Of a stretch of 64,000 bases of DNA, positions 37,026 to 45,725 are shown piece after piece (the first letter of the stretch is position 1; each line of letters begins with the position of its first letter). Origin of the DNA: Mesorhizobium sp. M7A.F.Ca.US.008.03.1.1 (GTDB lineage: Bacteria; Pseudomonadota; Alphaproteobacteria; Rhizobiales; Rhizobiaceae); contig NZ_RZRU01000019.1 in NCBI RefSeq assembly GCF_003997495.1, positions 1 through 64,000 of the forward strand. Reading direction: 5' to 3'. A program made the translations under genes and the position numbers. The notes under the pieces are model-generated. The model was not told where the DNA came from. It saw only the letters and a program-made list of their open reading frames with translations, and searched no databases.

Positions 37026-37412
37026 TCAATCTTCGCCGAGCAATCGGTCGGTCTGGCGGCGTTCCTTCTTGGTCGGGCGGCCGCTACCGGCCTCGCGCAG
37101 CCCCGGAATTGCATCGGGAGGGGCTTCGCCCTTCGGTGCGGGCGGTGGCGACATATCCTCGTAGAGCGTACGGGCCTCCTCGGCCGGGCCGCGTCGCGTA
37201 CCGGCGCCGAGCACCTTCCAGATGAAGATGCGCCGCTCGAGCGTGATGGTCAGGACGTCGCCTGGCTTGACCTGATCGGAGGCCTGCGCTGCTTTGTCGC
37301 GATTGATGCGAACCCGGCCGGCGACGACCAGCTTTGCCGCCAGCGAGCGCGATTTCACGGCGCGTGAGAAGAACAGCCATTTGTCGATACGCTGGCGGCC
37401 TTCGACAACCAT
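37026..37412 (-). CDS. S4-domain RNA-binding protein (Hsp15/HslR-like)
   Basis: This 128-aa basic protein begins with an S4 domain (QRIDKWLFFSRAVKSRSLAAKLV) and has a Lys/Arg-rich C-terminal tail (PTKKERRQTDRLL). Relatives of Hsp15 bind stalled 50S subunits that carry nascent chains. It begins 16 bp after the helicase stop on the same strand, so the two are probably co-transcribed, an RNA-handling pair. Confidence 0.88.
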   Translation of the reverse strand: MVVEGRQRIDKWLFFSRAVKSRSLAAKLVVAGRVRINRDKAAQASDQVKPGDVLTITLERRIFIWKVLGAGTRRGPAEEARTLYEDMSPPPAPKGEAPPDAIPGLREAGSGRPTKKERRQTDRLLGED

Positions 37413-37428
37413 CGAAGCGAGCCGGGTT

Positions 37429-40400
37429 CTATTTCTTCAACTGGTCGCGCAGAGCGGCGAGCTTGGCGAAGGGCGAATCCGGATCGAAACGCACCGGGCG
37501 CTCCTCGCGCGGCTTCGGCTGGAAGGCGGGCTTGCCGCCCCCTGGGCCTCGATCGGGACCACCTTTGCCATCCGGCCTGCCGGCCTTCCAGTCGGGACGA
37601 CCCTCGCGGCGGTCGGGACGCTCGCCCTGCGGCCTGCCGTCACGTTGCTGTTCGCCTTCGGCCTGCGGCTTTGGTTTGAACTTCGAGCGGTCGAAGCGCG
37701 GCTTGCCGGCACCATCGCGCCGGCCTTCATGGGCTGGACGTTCTCCGGGTGCAGCAGCGGCCGGTGCGCCGGCGGCATCCGCAGGCGCATCGCTTCGGCC
37801 GCGCGCTTGTCCGTTGCGTGGGCGATTGTTCCTGCGGTTGTCGTCGCGGTTGCGCGGGCGCTGTTCGAAACGACCCTGACGCCACAGCAGGATGGGTTTT
37901 GGCGCTTCGGCTTCCGGCGCAGCTTCGCCGACGGCTGCTTCAGCCCCCGGCACAGGTTCATCCGGCGCGGCGTCCATTGCCGGCACGGCATTTGACACCA
38001 GCTCGGCCGGTGCAGCTTCTTCTGCCGCTGCGGCCTCAGTCTCGGCAGCTTCAGCCTCTGCCTGCGGTTCAACCGGTGCCGGTTCAGCAGCAGCCTCGGC
38101 TACAGGCGCTTCGTCCTGCGCGGTCTCGACCGGAGCGTCCGCCTGTCCTTCCACGGCAGGCGCAGCAGGTTCCGCCGCGGCGTCGGAGGTGATTTCGGTC
38201 GCCGTTTCCGAAACGGCCACTGCGTCCAATGCCGGCTCGGACCCTTCGACTGCTGCCTCTGCTGCGGCATCCGTTGCCGCGGCTTCAGCCGCTTTGGCCT
38301 GCTCGGATCGTGCAACCTCTTCCGCCGCAAGTTTCGCCATCGCTGCTTCGCGCGCGGCATTGTCCTGTGCTTCGAGCCGCGCCTTTACCTCGACGGCCGG
38401 TTTCGGCTCGGCACGGTAGCCGAGACCTTTGAGGATCTCTTCCATGTCGTCCGTGGTGGCGCCGAGGATCGACATCATCGGCGGCGTCACCATGAAGGAC
38501 TGGCCGTCATAGGCGCCGTCCGGGCGCTGGCCGAGGCCGGGCTTCCAATTGGTCGCCGGACGGATCAGATCCGCCAGCCGTTCCAGTATGTCGATGCGCA
38601 CGGCGCGACGGCCAAGATTGCGGTAGCCGGCAAGCTTGTAGAAGGTCTTGTCGAAGGCCGGGTCGATGACCACCGAGGTGCGGCCCGAGGCGAGCGCATG
38701 GACCACGTCGCCAAAACCTGGCTTGTCCTTACCGTCGTTCTTCAGCGCCCACAGCAATGTCACCAGTCCGGCAGGCGCCGGTTTGATCAGCGCCGGCACG
38801 AAGACATGGTAGGCGCCGAACCGCACGCCAAGCCGGCGAAGGGCTGCACGACCTTCCTGGTCGAGCGACTTCATCTCCTCGGCGATGTCGCGGCGGTTGA
38901 TGAGGCCGAAATTCTCGACCAGCTGGAAGGCGATGCCACGGCCGATGCCGGAAATCTGGTCGGCGTTTTTCAAGTCGACCAGCGGCTTCAACAGCGATTC
39001 GATCTGGAAATTGACGAAACGCTCGGCACGCGCGGCGACCTTTTCGCGCGCCGGGCCGGTCAGTTGTTCGTCGGCCAGCAGCACCAGCCGCGGCTTCAGC
39101 GCGTCCTCGCCTGATACAAGCGTGCCGATCGGCGCGCCGATCCAGCGCAGCGTGCCGTCCGAGCCAAGCGCGATGTCGCCATTGGCCGAGGCGCCGAAGC
39201 GTTCGGCGCGCGCCTCGAACTCGGCGGCCAGCGCCTTCTGGGCAGCAGTGCGCACGGCCTTGGCGTCTTCACCGCCGGCGGTCTGGTCAGCGGTGAAGCG
39301 GAACCCTTGCAACTCGCCGACATGGTGGCCTTCGACAAGGACGGTTCCGGTAGGACTAATTTCGGCTTCGGGCATGGTATTTTCTCTAAGGCGCCGCATG
39401 AGGACGGAAGTCCTGCGGTCTACGAAGCGTTTCGTCAACCGCTCATGCAGCGCATCCGACAATCTGTCTTCGATTTCGCGCGTCTTTTCCTGCCAGTGTG
39501 CCTGATCGGCCAGCCAGCCGGGTCGGTTCGACACGAATGTCCAGGTGCGGATCTGGGCAATGCGATGCGACAGCGTGTCAATGTCGCCCTCGGTGGTGTC
39601 GGCGCGGCGCACCTGCTCGGCCATGTAATTCTCGTCGACGTGGCCGTGGCGTGCGAGGTCCGTGTAAATCGAGGCAATGAGGTCGGCGTGTTGGGCCGGC
39701 GCGATCCTGCGGTAGTCGGGCAGCGCGCAGGCTTCCCACAGTAGCGCCACGCGCTTGGCATTTGTGGTGAGTGCGCGGATGTCCTCGTCGCGCGACAGAT
39801 GCTCGAGCGCCTGTGCATCGACGGCAGGCAATGCCCGTGTCAGGCCCTCGACCGGGGCGTTGGTCTCGATCGAGCGCTTCAGCGCGTCGAGGCTGGCAAA
39901 GTCGAAATGCGCGGTGCGCCACTGCAGCACCTTCACCGGATCGAAATCGTGGCCCTCGATCTTCTTGATCAGCTCTTCGTCCAGCGGGTCGACCTGGCCG
40001 GTGACACCGAACGTGCCGTCGCGCAGATGCCGGCCGGCGCGGCCGGCGATCTGGCCGAGCTCGGCCGCCGTCAGGTTGCGATACTGGAAGCCATCGAACT
40101 TGCGGTTCTGGGCAAAGGCGACGTGGTCGAGATCGAGGTTGAGACCCATGCCGATGGCATCGGTGGCTATGAGATAGTCGACATCGCCGGACTGGAACAA
40201 TGCCACCTGGGCGTTGCGGGTGCGTGGCGAGAGCGCGCCGAGCACGACGGCGGCACCGCCTTGCTGGCGGCGGATCAGCTCGGCGATGGCGTAGACCTCG
40301 TCGGCGGAGAAGGCGACGATTGCCGTGCGTCGCGGCAGGCGGGTCAGCTTCTTGGAGCCGGCATAGGCAAGATGCGACAGCCTTGGCCGCGTCACCACCG

Positions 40401-40854
40401 AGACGCCCCTCAGCAGGCGTTGCAGGATACCGTGCATGGTGGCGGCACCCAGCAGCAGCGTTTCCTGGCGGCCGCGCAGATGCAGGATGCGGTCGGTGAA
40501 GATGTGGCCGCGTTCGAGGTCGCCGGCGAGCTGCACCTCGTCGATGGCGACAAAGGCGGCGTCGGTCTCGCGCGGCATGGCCTCGACGGTGCAGACCGAA
40601 TATCTGGCGCCCGGCGGCTGGATCTTTTCCTCGCCGGTGATCAGCGCGACCTTGTGGGCGCCGACCTTTTCGCAGACGCGGGCGTAGACCTCACGTGCCA
40701 GCAGCCTGAGCGGCAGGCCGATGATGCCACTCTCATGCGCCACCATGCGCTCGATGGCGAGATGGGTCTTGCCGGTGTTGGTCGGCCCCAGCACGGCGGT
40801 CACGTCGCGGCCCGACAGGATCAGCGGCTCAGTGTGTTTGGGCTGGATGTTCAT
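37429..40854 (-). CDS. Suv3-like DExH-box RNA helicase with long low-complexity C-terminus
   Basis: This 1141-aa protein has an SF2 helicase core at its N-terminus: Walker A GPTNTGKT (residues 23-30), DEVQ near 105 and QIAGRAGRHLRDG (motif VI) near 270. The order resembles mitochondrial Suv3, whose alphaproteobacterial homologs are its bacterial relatives. After a Suv3-like C-terminal part (to about 790) comes a very Ala/Glu/Pro-rich tail of about 300 residues ending in Arg/Gly-rich repeats and PFAKLAALRDQLKK. RNA unwinding or decay is inferred. The ATG at 40854 begins at the conserved part; an in-frame start at 41001 adds 49 unlikely residues. Confidence 0.88.
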   Translation of the reverse strand: MNIQPKHTEPLILSGRDVTAVLGPTNTGKTHLAIERMVAHESGIIGLPLRLLAREVYARVCEKVGAHKVALITGEEKIQPPGARYSVCTVEAMPRETDAAFVAIDEVQLAGDLERGHIFTDRILHLRGRQETLLLGAATMHGILQRLLRGVSVVTRPRLSHLAYAGSKKLTRLPRRTAIVAFSADEVYAIAELIRRQQGGAAVVLGALSPRTRNAQVALFQSGDVDYLIATDAIGMGLNLDLDHVAFAQNRKFDGFQYRNLTAAELGQIAGRAGRHLRDGTFGVTGQVDPLDEELIKKIEGHDFDPVKVLQWRTAHFDFASLDALKRSIETNAPVEGLTRALPAVDAQALEHLSRDEDIRALTTNAKRVALLWEACALPDYRRIAPAQHADLIASIYTDLARHGHVDENYMAEQVRRADTTEGDIDTLSHRIAQIRTWTFVSNRPGWLADQAHWQEKTREIEDRLSDALHERLTKRFVDRRTSVLMRRLRENTMPEAEISPTGTVLVEGHHVGELQGFRFTADQTAGGEDAKAVRTAAQKALAAEFEARAERFGASANGDIALGSDGTLRWIGAPIGTLVSGEDALKPRLVLLADEQLTGPAREKVAARAERFVNFQIESLLKPLVDLKNADQISGIGRGIAFQLVENFGLINRRDIAEEMKSLDQEGRAALRRLGVRFGAYHVFVPALIKPAPAGLVTLLWALKNDGKDKPGFGDVVHALASGRTSVVIDPAFDKTFYKLAGYRNLGRRAVRIDILERLADLIRPATNWKPGLGQRPDGAYDGQSFMVTPPMMSILGATTDDMEEILKGLGYRAEPKPAVEVKARLEAQDNAAREAAMAKLAAEEVARSEQAKAAEAAATDAAAEAAVEGSEPALDAVAVSETATEITSDAAAEPAAPAVEGQADAPVETAQDEAPVAEAAAEPAPVEPQAEAEAAETEAAAAEEAAPAELVSNAVPAMDAAPDEPVPGAEAAVGEAAPEAEAPKPILLWRQGRFEQRPRNRDDNRRNNRPRNGQARGRSDAPADAAGAPAAAAPGERPAHEGRRDGAGKPRFDRSKFKPKPQAEGEQQRDGRPQGERPDRREGRPDWKAGRPDGKGGPDRGPGGGKPAFQPKPREERPVRFDPDSPFAKLAALRDQLKK

Positions 40855-41048
40855 TGACCTAGAATAAGGCTTCCGGGACCTGGAAATAAGGCTTTCTGGC
40901 CTCTGGTTGTCGGGAGCGTGCCTCAAGTGGCGCGTATGACAGGCGACACATAGGGATTTCGGGCGCGAAGCGAAAGCGGAATGTTCCGCCAACGGCCACA
41001 AGGTGTTTTTGTCAAGCTCTCAACCGGCTGCGAATTAACGGATAGAAC

Positions 41049-41420
41049 GAGTCTGGAACGAATCGGCGACGAATCAGTGACTCCTGCAGATTCAGCTTTT
41101 GTTCACGGCTACATGTGGATTTTGCGACCGCGAGTCGCACCAAATGCTGAATCCCTGAACTGGCCCGTTTCATGCTAAGGGGGCCCTGCCGTTAATCTTT
41201 GCGGATAAACGATCCCAACGGCTTAGGGCGCCTCGGCCAAGATTATGAAATTGTTGATCTTTCTTAATCCGTGTTAAGGAATTGTCAGACGATTCCGACC
41301 GTCGTCGTTAACGTTCCGCTCAAAGCCGGAACGAATCGGCGACGAATCGACGACGCCAGAATTTTCTTGGTTTGTTCACCCCAATATCTTGTGTTGTGAA
41401 CAGCTTATCCACCGAGAATC
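41049..41420. other. Cluster of 11 GANTC sites with 21-bp direct repeat and DnaA-box-like nonamers
   Basis: This is the core of a 732-bp gene-free region (40855-41586). GANTC sites begin at 41049, 41060, 41071, 41079, 41089, 41132, 41149, 41291, 41333, 41344 and 41416. A 21-bp sequence is repeated exactly at 41055-41075 and 41328-41348; each copy has two GAATC sites 11 bp apart. Nonamers near the DnaA box lie at 41114 (TGTGGATTT), 41200 (TGCGGATAA) and 41405 (TTATCCACC). CTTAA and TTAAG (41263-41278) flank an AT-rich patch. A regulatory or replication-linked role is inferred. Confidence 0.6.
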
Positions 41421-41531
41421 CACAGGCTGTGAAGGAGCTTTCGCACAGGGCAGCGGGTCGCTGTTAACCTCTGCGTGCCGGATCGGGCCAGCAGCCGTCG
41501 CGGGCACTTCGATGGGAACCATGCCGGCAAC

Positions 41532-41558
41532 GAAAAACGGGCCGGCGTGCCGGCCCGT
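41532..41558 (-). terminator. Rho-independent terminator of phaAB
   Basis: ACGGGCCGGC (41537-41546) pairs with GCCGGCCCGT (41549-41558), a 10-bp perfect stem; on the minus strand a run of five T follows. It lies 28 bp past the phaB stop. Confidence 0.87.
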
Positions 41559-41586
41559 CGATCTCTCCGCCCACATCGCCGCGTCG

Positions 41587-42312
41587 TCAGGCGAAGTATT
41601 GGCCGCCATTGGCTGTGAGGGTCGAGCCGGTGATGAAGCCGGCATCTTCGGATGCGAGGAAGACGACGCAGCGCGCGATTTCTTCGGGTTCGCCCAGGCG
41701 GCCGACAGGGATCTGCGGAATGATGCGCTCGTTGAGCACCTTCTCGTCGATCGCCTTGACCATTTCGGTGGCGATGTAGCCGGGGCAGATGACATTGACG
41801 GTGATGCCCGCGCGTGCGCCCTCTTGAGCGAGCGCTTTCGAGAAACCGATGTCGCCGGCCTTGGCGGCGGAATAGTTGACCTGGCCAGCCTGGCCTTTCT
41901 GGCCATTGATGGAGGAGATGGTGATGACGCGGCCGAACTTGCGGTCGCGCATGCCGCTCCACAGCGGATGCGTCATGTTGAAGACGCCCGACAGATTGGT
42001 GTCGATGACCTCTTTCCACTGTTCGCGCGTGATCTTGTGGAACATCGCGTCACGGGTGATGCCGGCATTGTTGACCAGCACCGAGACCGGGCCGAGATCG
42101 GCCTCGACTTGGCTGATGCCAGCGGCGCAGGAATCATAGTCGGCGACCGACCATTTGTAGACGGGAATGCCGGTCTCGGCTTTGAATTTGCCAGCCGCGT
42201 CGTCGTTGCCTGCGTAGTTCGCGGCAACCGAATAGCCGGCGGTCTTCAATGCGATCGAGATCGCCGCGCCGATACCGCGCGTTCCCCCTGTGACGATTGC
42301 TACCTTGGTCAT
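41587..42312 (-). CDS. phaB: Acetoacetyl-CoA reductase PhaB
   Basis: This 241-aa short-chain dehydrogenase has the NAD(P)-binding loop TGGTRGIG, the catalytic YSAAKAG (Tyr-x3-Lys) and C-terminal GSTLTANGGQYFA. It reduces acetoacetyl-CoA to (R)-3-hydroxybutyryl-CoA, the second step of polyhydroxybutyrate synthesis. It lies downstream of phaA on the same strand, separated by 122 bp that contain an inverted heptad array, and ends at a strong terminator. Confidence 0.95.
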   Translation of the reverse strand: MTKVAIVTGGTRGIGAAISIALKTAGYSVAANYAGNDDAAGKFKAETGIPVYKWSVADYDSCAAGISQVEADLGPVSVLVNNAGITRDAMFHKITREQWKEVIDTNLSGVFNMTHPLWSGMRDRKFGRVITISSINGQKGQAGQVNYSAAKAGDIGFSKALAQEGARAGITVNVICPGYIATEMVKAIDEKVLNERIIPQIPVGRLGEPEEIARCVVFLASEDAGFITGSTLTANGGQYFA

Positions 42313-42333
42313 GTTCCCTCCCTTTGGTCGGGA

Positions 42334-42428
42334 GTGAATAGGGAGTAGCGAATAGCGAGTAGGGATTTGCTATCCCTTCGCGCTGACGCCATTCTTCCCC
42401 TATTCGCTACTCCCTATTGGCTATTCAC
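42334..42428. repeat. Inverted arrays of heptad repeats between phaB and phaA
   Basis: On the left, four tandem heptads follow one another: GTGAATA (42334), GGGAGTA (42341), GCGAATA (42348) and GCGAGTA (42355). On the right, four heptads run in inverted orientation: TATTCGC (42401), TACTCCC (42408), TATTGGC (42415) and TATTCAC (42422). Fifteen bases pair perfectly (42341-42355 with 42400-42414). The hairpin could form in the phaA-phaB transcript or the DNA. Confidence 0.75.
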
Positions 42429-42434
42429 TTCTCT

Positions 42435-43613
42435 TTAGAGCGCTTCCACGCACATGGCGACGCCCATGCCGCCGCCGATGCACAGGGTGGCCAGCCCCTT
42501 CTTGGCGCCGCGCCGGCGCATCTCGAAGACCAGCGTGTTGAAGACGCGGGCGCCCGAAGCGCCGATCGGGTGGCCGATGGCGATGGCGCCGCCATTGACG
42601 TTGACGATCGAGGGATCCCAGCCCATGTCCTTGTTGACGGCGCAAGCTTGCGCCGCAAAGGCTTCGTTGGCCTCGATCAGGTCGAGATCGCCGACCGACC
42701 AGCCGGCCTTTTCCAAGGCCTTGCGCGAGGCGGGAATAGGTCCGGTGCCCATGATCTGCGGATCGACGCCGGCTGTTGCCCAGGACACGATGCGCGCCAG
42801 CGGGGTGATGCCGCGCCTCACCGCTTCCGCTTCGCTCATCAGCAGCGCGCCGGCCGCGCCATCATTGATGCCGGAGGCGTTGGCGGCGGTCACCGTGCCG
42901 TCCTTGTCGAAAGCCGGCTTCAGCTTGGTCATGGCGTCGATCGTGGCGCCGTGGCGGATGTACTCGTCCTGGTCGACAATGGTGTCGCCCTTCTTGCCCT
43001 TGATGGTGACGGCGACGATCTCGTCCTTGAACTTGCCGGCCTTCTGCGCAGCCTCGGCCTTGTTCTGCGAGGCGAGCGCGAACTGGTCCTGGTCTTCGCG
43101 GGTGATCTGGAACTGACGCGCGACGTTTTCGGCGGTGTTGCCCATGTGATAGCCGTTGAAGGCATCCCACAGTCCGTCCTTGATCATGGTGTCGATCAGC
43201 TTGAAGTCGCCCATCTTGACGCCGGCGCGCAGGTGTTGGGCATGCGTCGAAAGCGACATCGATTCCTGACCGCCGGCGATGATCACCTTGGCGTCGCCGG
43301 TGGCGATCTGCTGCATGCCGAGCGCTATGGCGCGCAGACCCGAGCCGCAAACCTGATTGAGGCCCCAGGCTGTGGTTTCCTTGGGCAGGCCGGCATTGAT
43401 CGATGCCTGGCGGGCCGGGTTCTGGCCTTGCGCGGCGGTCAGCACCTGGCCGAGGATGACCTCGTCGACCTCGCCTGGTTCGATGCCGCCACGTGACAGC
43501 AATTCCCTGATGACGACAGCGCCGAGCTCATGCGCCGGTTTGGCGGCGAAGGCGCCGTTGAAGGAGCCGACCGGCGTGCGCGCCGCACTGGCTATGACGA
43601 TGGAAGCGGACAT
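42435..43613 (-). CDS. phaA: Acetyl-CoA C-acetyltransferase (beta-ketothiolase) PhaA
   Basis: This 392-aa thiolase has the nucleophilic Cys in NQVCGSGLRA (about residue 89), the catalytic His in GGAIAIGHPIGASG (about 348) and the second Cys in GGGMGVAMC (about 378). It condenses two acetyl-CoA to acetoacetyl-CoA, the first step of polyhydroxybutyrate synthesis. It precedes phaB and diverges from phaR, and the 301-bp gap between them probably carries both promoters. No polymer synthase gene (phaC) is in this window. Confidence 0.96.
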   Translation of the reverse strand: MSASIVIASAARTPVGSFNGAFAAKPAHELGAVVIRELLSRGGIEPGEVDEVILGQVLTAAQGQNPARQASINAGLPKETTAWGLNQVCGSGLRAIALGMQQIATGDAKVIIAGGQESMSLSTHAQHLRAGVKMGDFKLIDTMIKDGLWDAFNGYHMGNTAENVARQFQITREDQDQFALASQNKAEAAQKAGKFKDEIVAVTIKGKKGDTIVDQDEYIRHGATIDAMTKLKPAFDKDGTVTAANASGINDGAAGALLMSEAEAVRRGITPLARIVSWATAGVDPQIMGTGPIPASRKALEKAGWSVGDLDLIEANEAFAAQACAVNKDMGWDPSIVNVNGGAIAIGHPIGASGARVFNTLVFEMRRRGAKKGLATLCIGGGMGVAMCVEAL

Positions 43614-43914
43614 TTTCTTCTCCAGACTTCAAGGGTGTTGTTCTGTCGTTGGGGACTTTTCTTGCCCTTTCCCAACCCCAAGTCAAACCGGAAATGGGCA
43701 TGGCGCCCATGCGCCGCAAGCAGGTCGTGCCTAGCCGTGGCGGCCATTCGTCCATTGCTGCGCAGCATATTTTGCCCGCTATGCAGCATTTAGTGATCCC
43801 GCACTGCACAAACTGCTTGGAATTGTGAGGCTTTTGCGCATATCCTCAAAAAAAAGGCACAATCGTTATCGGCGGCTTGCTCAGAGACGCGCCGGTGTCC
43901 CCGGGAGGATGTAG
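43614..43914. promoter_or_regulatory. Divergent phaA/phaR region with a possible PhaR operator
   Basis: No gene is supported in these 301 bp. The 12-bp perfect palindrome TGCTGCGCAGCA lies at 43756-43767, followed by TGCAGCA near 43782 and CACTGCA near 43802. PhaR proteins bind TGC-rich sequences (established knowledge), so these are operator candidates for both genes. A similar motif stands upstream of bdhA. Confidence 0.5.
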
Positions 43915-44526
43915 ATGGCCGCTAAAGACGATCCGATCATCATCAAGAAATACGCCAATCGCCGCCTCTACAACACCGGCACCAGCACCTATGTGACGCT
44001 CGAGGACCTCGCCGAGATGGTCAAGAAGGGCGAGGAGTTCACCGTCCAGGACGCCAAGACCGGCGACGACATCACGCATCCGGTGCTGACCCAGATCATC
44101 TTCGAACTGGAGAACAAGGACGGGCAGAACATGCTGCCGATCCCGTTCCTGCGCCAGCTGATCGCCTATTACGGCGACCAGATGCAGATGATCGTGCCGA
44201 GCTTCCTTGAACAGTCGATGCTCGCCTTTTCCAAGGAGCAGGAACGCTTTCGCGAGCAGATGAAGGGGGCGATCGGCAAGTCGCCGCTCGACATGATGAA
44301 GATCACCACGCCGATCAAGGCGCTGGAGGAACAGACACGCCGCAACATGGAAATGTTCCAGAATGCGATGCGGCTGTTCACGCCGTTCCCGCCCGCTGGC
44401 ACCGCGCCAGCCGCTGCGCCGTCGCCCGAGCCGGCCAGGAAGGAAACGCCTGACAAGCCCGACGATCTTCAGGAACTGAAGGATCAGATCGCGGCCATGC
44501 AGCGCAAGCTCGACACGATGTCCTGA
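43915..44526 (+). CDS. phaR: Polyhydroxyalkanoate synthesis repressor PhaR
   Basis: This 203-aa protein has the PHB/PHA accumulation regulator DNA-binding domain at its N-terminus (about residues 7-66; IIIKKYANRRLYNTGTSTYV, VTLEDLAEMVKKG) and a following PhaR domain (FLRQLIAYYGDQMQMIVPSFLE). PhaR represses phasin and polymer genes and is released by binding the polymer. Rhizobial homologs are also called AniA. It diverges from phaA-phaB. A Pro/Ala-rich stretch and a short coiled coil end the protein. Confidence 0.94.
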   Translation: MAAKDDPIIIKKYANRRLYNTGTSTYVTLEDLAEMVKKGEEFTVQDAKTGDDITHPVLTQIIFELENKDGQNMLPIPFLRQLIAYYGDQMQMIVPSFLEQSMLAFSKEQERFREQMKGAIGKSPLDMMKITTPIKALEEQTRRNMEMFQNAMRLFTPFPPAGTAPAAAPSPEPARKETPDKPDDLQELKDQIAAMQRKLDTMS

Positions 44527-44547
44527 GCGCTTGGCGCTCTTGCGACC

Positions 44548-45687
44548 TTACACCAGCGCGCCCTCATAGCGGCCGCGCGGCCTGATGACACTTCCGCTTG
44601 TTATCTGTTCGACCGTGTGCGCGGCCCAGCCGACGCTGCGTGCGAGCGCAAACAGGCGGAACGGCGTATCGCGCGGCAAGCCAAGGCTGCGCGTCAGCGC
44701 GGCCAGCCCAAAGTCGATATTGGGAAGCGCGCCGGTCGCCGCAAGGGCAGCGTCGCGCAGCGACGATAGTGTGCCGTCAACCTCGATCACCGACAGAAGC
44801 GCTGCCCCTCGGGGATCGCCGTCGGGATAGAGCTGATGACCGAAGCCCGGCAGCGGCCGGTCATGACTGAGCCAGCGCCGGATCGTCGCATCGGCGCCAT
44901 GCCGCGCCGCATCCTCGGCCAGTTGCATCACCGCCTCGCCGGCGCCGCCATGACGTGGTCCCGATAGCGCTGCGAGCCCAGCCAGCAGGCAAGCGGCCAG
45001 CGGCGCGCCGGTGGAGGCTGCGACGCGCGCGGCGAAGGTCGAGGCGTTCAGTTCGTGATCGGCAAGCAGGACAAGCGCGCGGCGGATCGCATCGGCGCCG
45101 CCGGTATCCACCGACCAGTCCTGCGCAAGCCGCTGATGGATGGGATTTGATCCTGTCGGTGCGCCCAGCGCGCCGGCCAGCACGCCGACCGCGTGCGCGG
45201 CATCGGCATGCAGCGAGGCGGCGCTGCGCCCGAGCGATGGGCGTCCCTGGCCGGCAAGCATGGCAAGTTGCGCAAAAGCCGAGGCCCGGCCAGCTTGATG
45301 GGGTGCGTCCGGCGATGGTGCTTCGAAAGCCACCGGTTCCGGCAGAGCCCAGAGAACGGCGGCGGCTTCTTCCAGTGTGGCGTGCCCGGAGAGCACTGCG
45401 GCGTCCTGCCCGCGATAGATGAGCCGACCGTGCGAGACGGTCGAAATCGCCGTTGCGATCGAGGGCTCGCCCCAGGCAATGGCGCTTTCAGCGATGACTG
45501 ACGGGCTCCGTCCGCGTGCCCTGCGCGTTGCTAGCGCTTCTATGTCGTCGGCACGATACTGGCTGCGGCGCGGATCGGCGCGGTCGGGCCGCATGCCGAT
45601 GCGCCCACGGCTGACATAGGCGTACAGCGTCTGCGCCCGCACCTTGAGGCGCTCAAGCGCTTCTTCCCGGGACAACCACTCGGACAT
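44548..45687 (-). CDS. Citrate-synthase-fold protein with N-terminal helix-turn-helix
   Basis: This 379-aa protein begins with a MerR/excisionase-like HTH (about residues 1-50; LSREEALERLKVRAQTLYAYV, RSQYRADDIEAL), then has a citrate-synthase domain. The first catalytic His is in SGPRHGGAGEAV, the second in GFGHQLYPDGDP where the usual Arg is Gln, and the Asp is in NIDFGLAAL. Its start faces a second citrate-synthase-like gene only 36 bp away. HTH-bearing citrate-synthase homologs are known, but their role is unclear. It may be an enzyme that regulates its own region, or a regulator that senses an acyl-CoA or 2-oxo acid. Confidence 0.82.
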   Translation of the reverse strand: MSEWLSREEALERLKVRAQTLYAYVSRGRIGMRPDRADPRRSQYRADDIEALATRRARGRSPSVIAESAIAWGEPSIATAISTVSHGRLIYRGQDAAVLSGHATLEEAAAVLWALPEPVAFEAPSPDAPHQAGRASAFAQLAMLAGQGRPSLGRSAASLHADAAHAVGVLAGALGAPTGSNPIHQRLAQDWSVDTGGADAIRRALVLLADHELNASTFAARVAASTGAPLAACLLAGLAALSGPRHGGAGEAVMQLAEDAARHGADATIRRWLSHDRPLPGFGHQLYPDGDPRGAALLSVIEVDGTLSSLRDAALAATGALPNIDFGLAALTRSLGLPRDTPFRLFALARSVGWAAHTVEQITSGSVIRPRGRYEGALV

Positions 45688-45700
45688 ATCGAACCCTGAT

Positions 45701-45725
45701 ATTGATTCTATTGATCAAGATTGAT
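45701..45725. promoter_or_regulatory. Three phased ATTGAT repeats between divergent citrate-synthase-like genes
   Basis: ATTGAT occurs at 45701, 45710 and 45720, so successive copies are nine and ten bases apart and fall on one helical face. The middle copy is part of the palindrome TTGATCAA (45711-45718). They fill almost the whole gap between the two genes. The HTH domain encoded next door is an obvious candidate binder, by inference. Confidence 0.5.

Noticed and set aside
40981..41178. 65-codon plus-strand frame within the GANTC-rich gap
   Set aside because: No ribosome site, composition like the surrounding non-coding DNA, and it spans the direct repeat.
40855..41586. Calling the gap a definite chromosomal replication origin (oriC)
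   Set aside because: In Rhizobiales the chromosome origin is expected near hemE, which is not here, and the DnaA-like boxes are imperfect. GC skew over the whole chromosome would decide; the cluster is therefore kept only as an unexplained feature.
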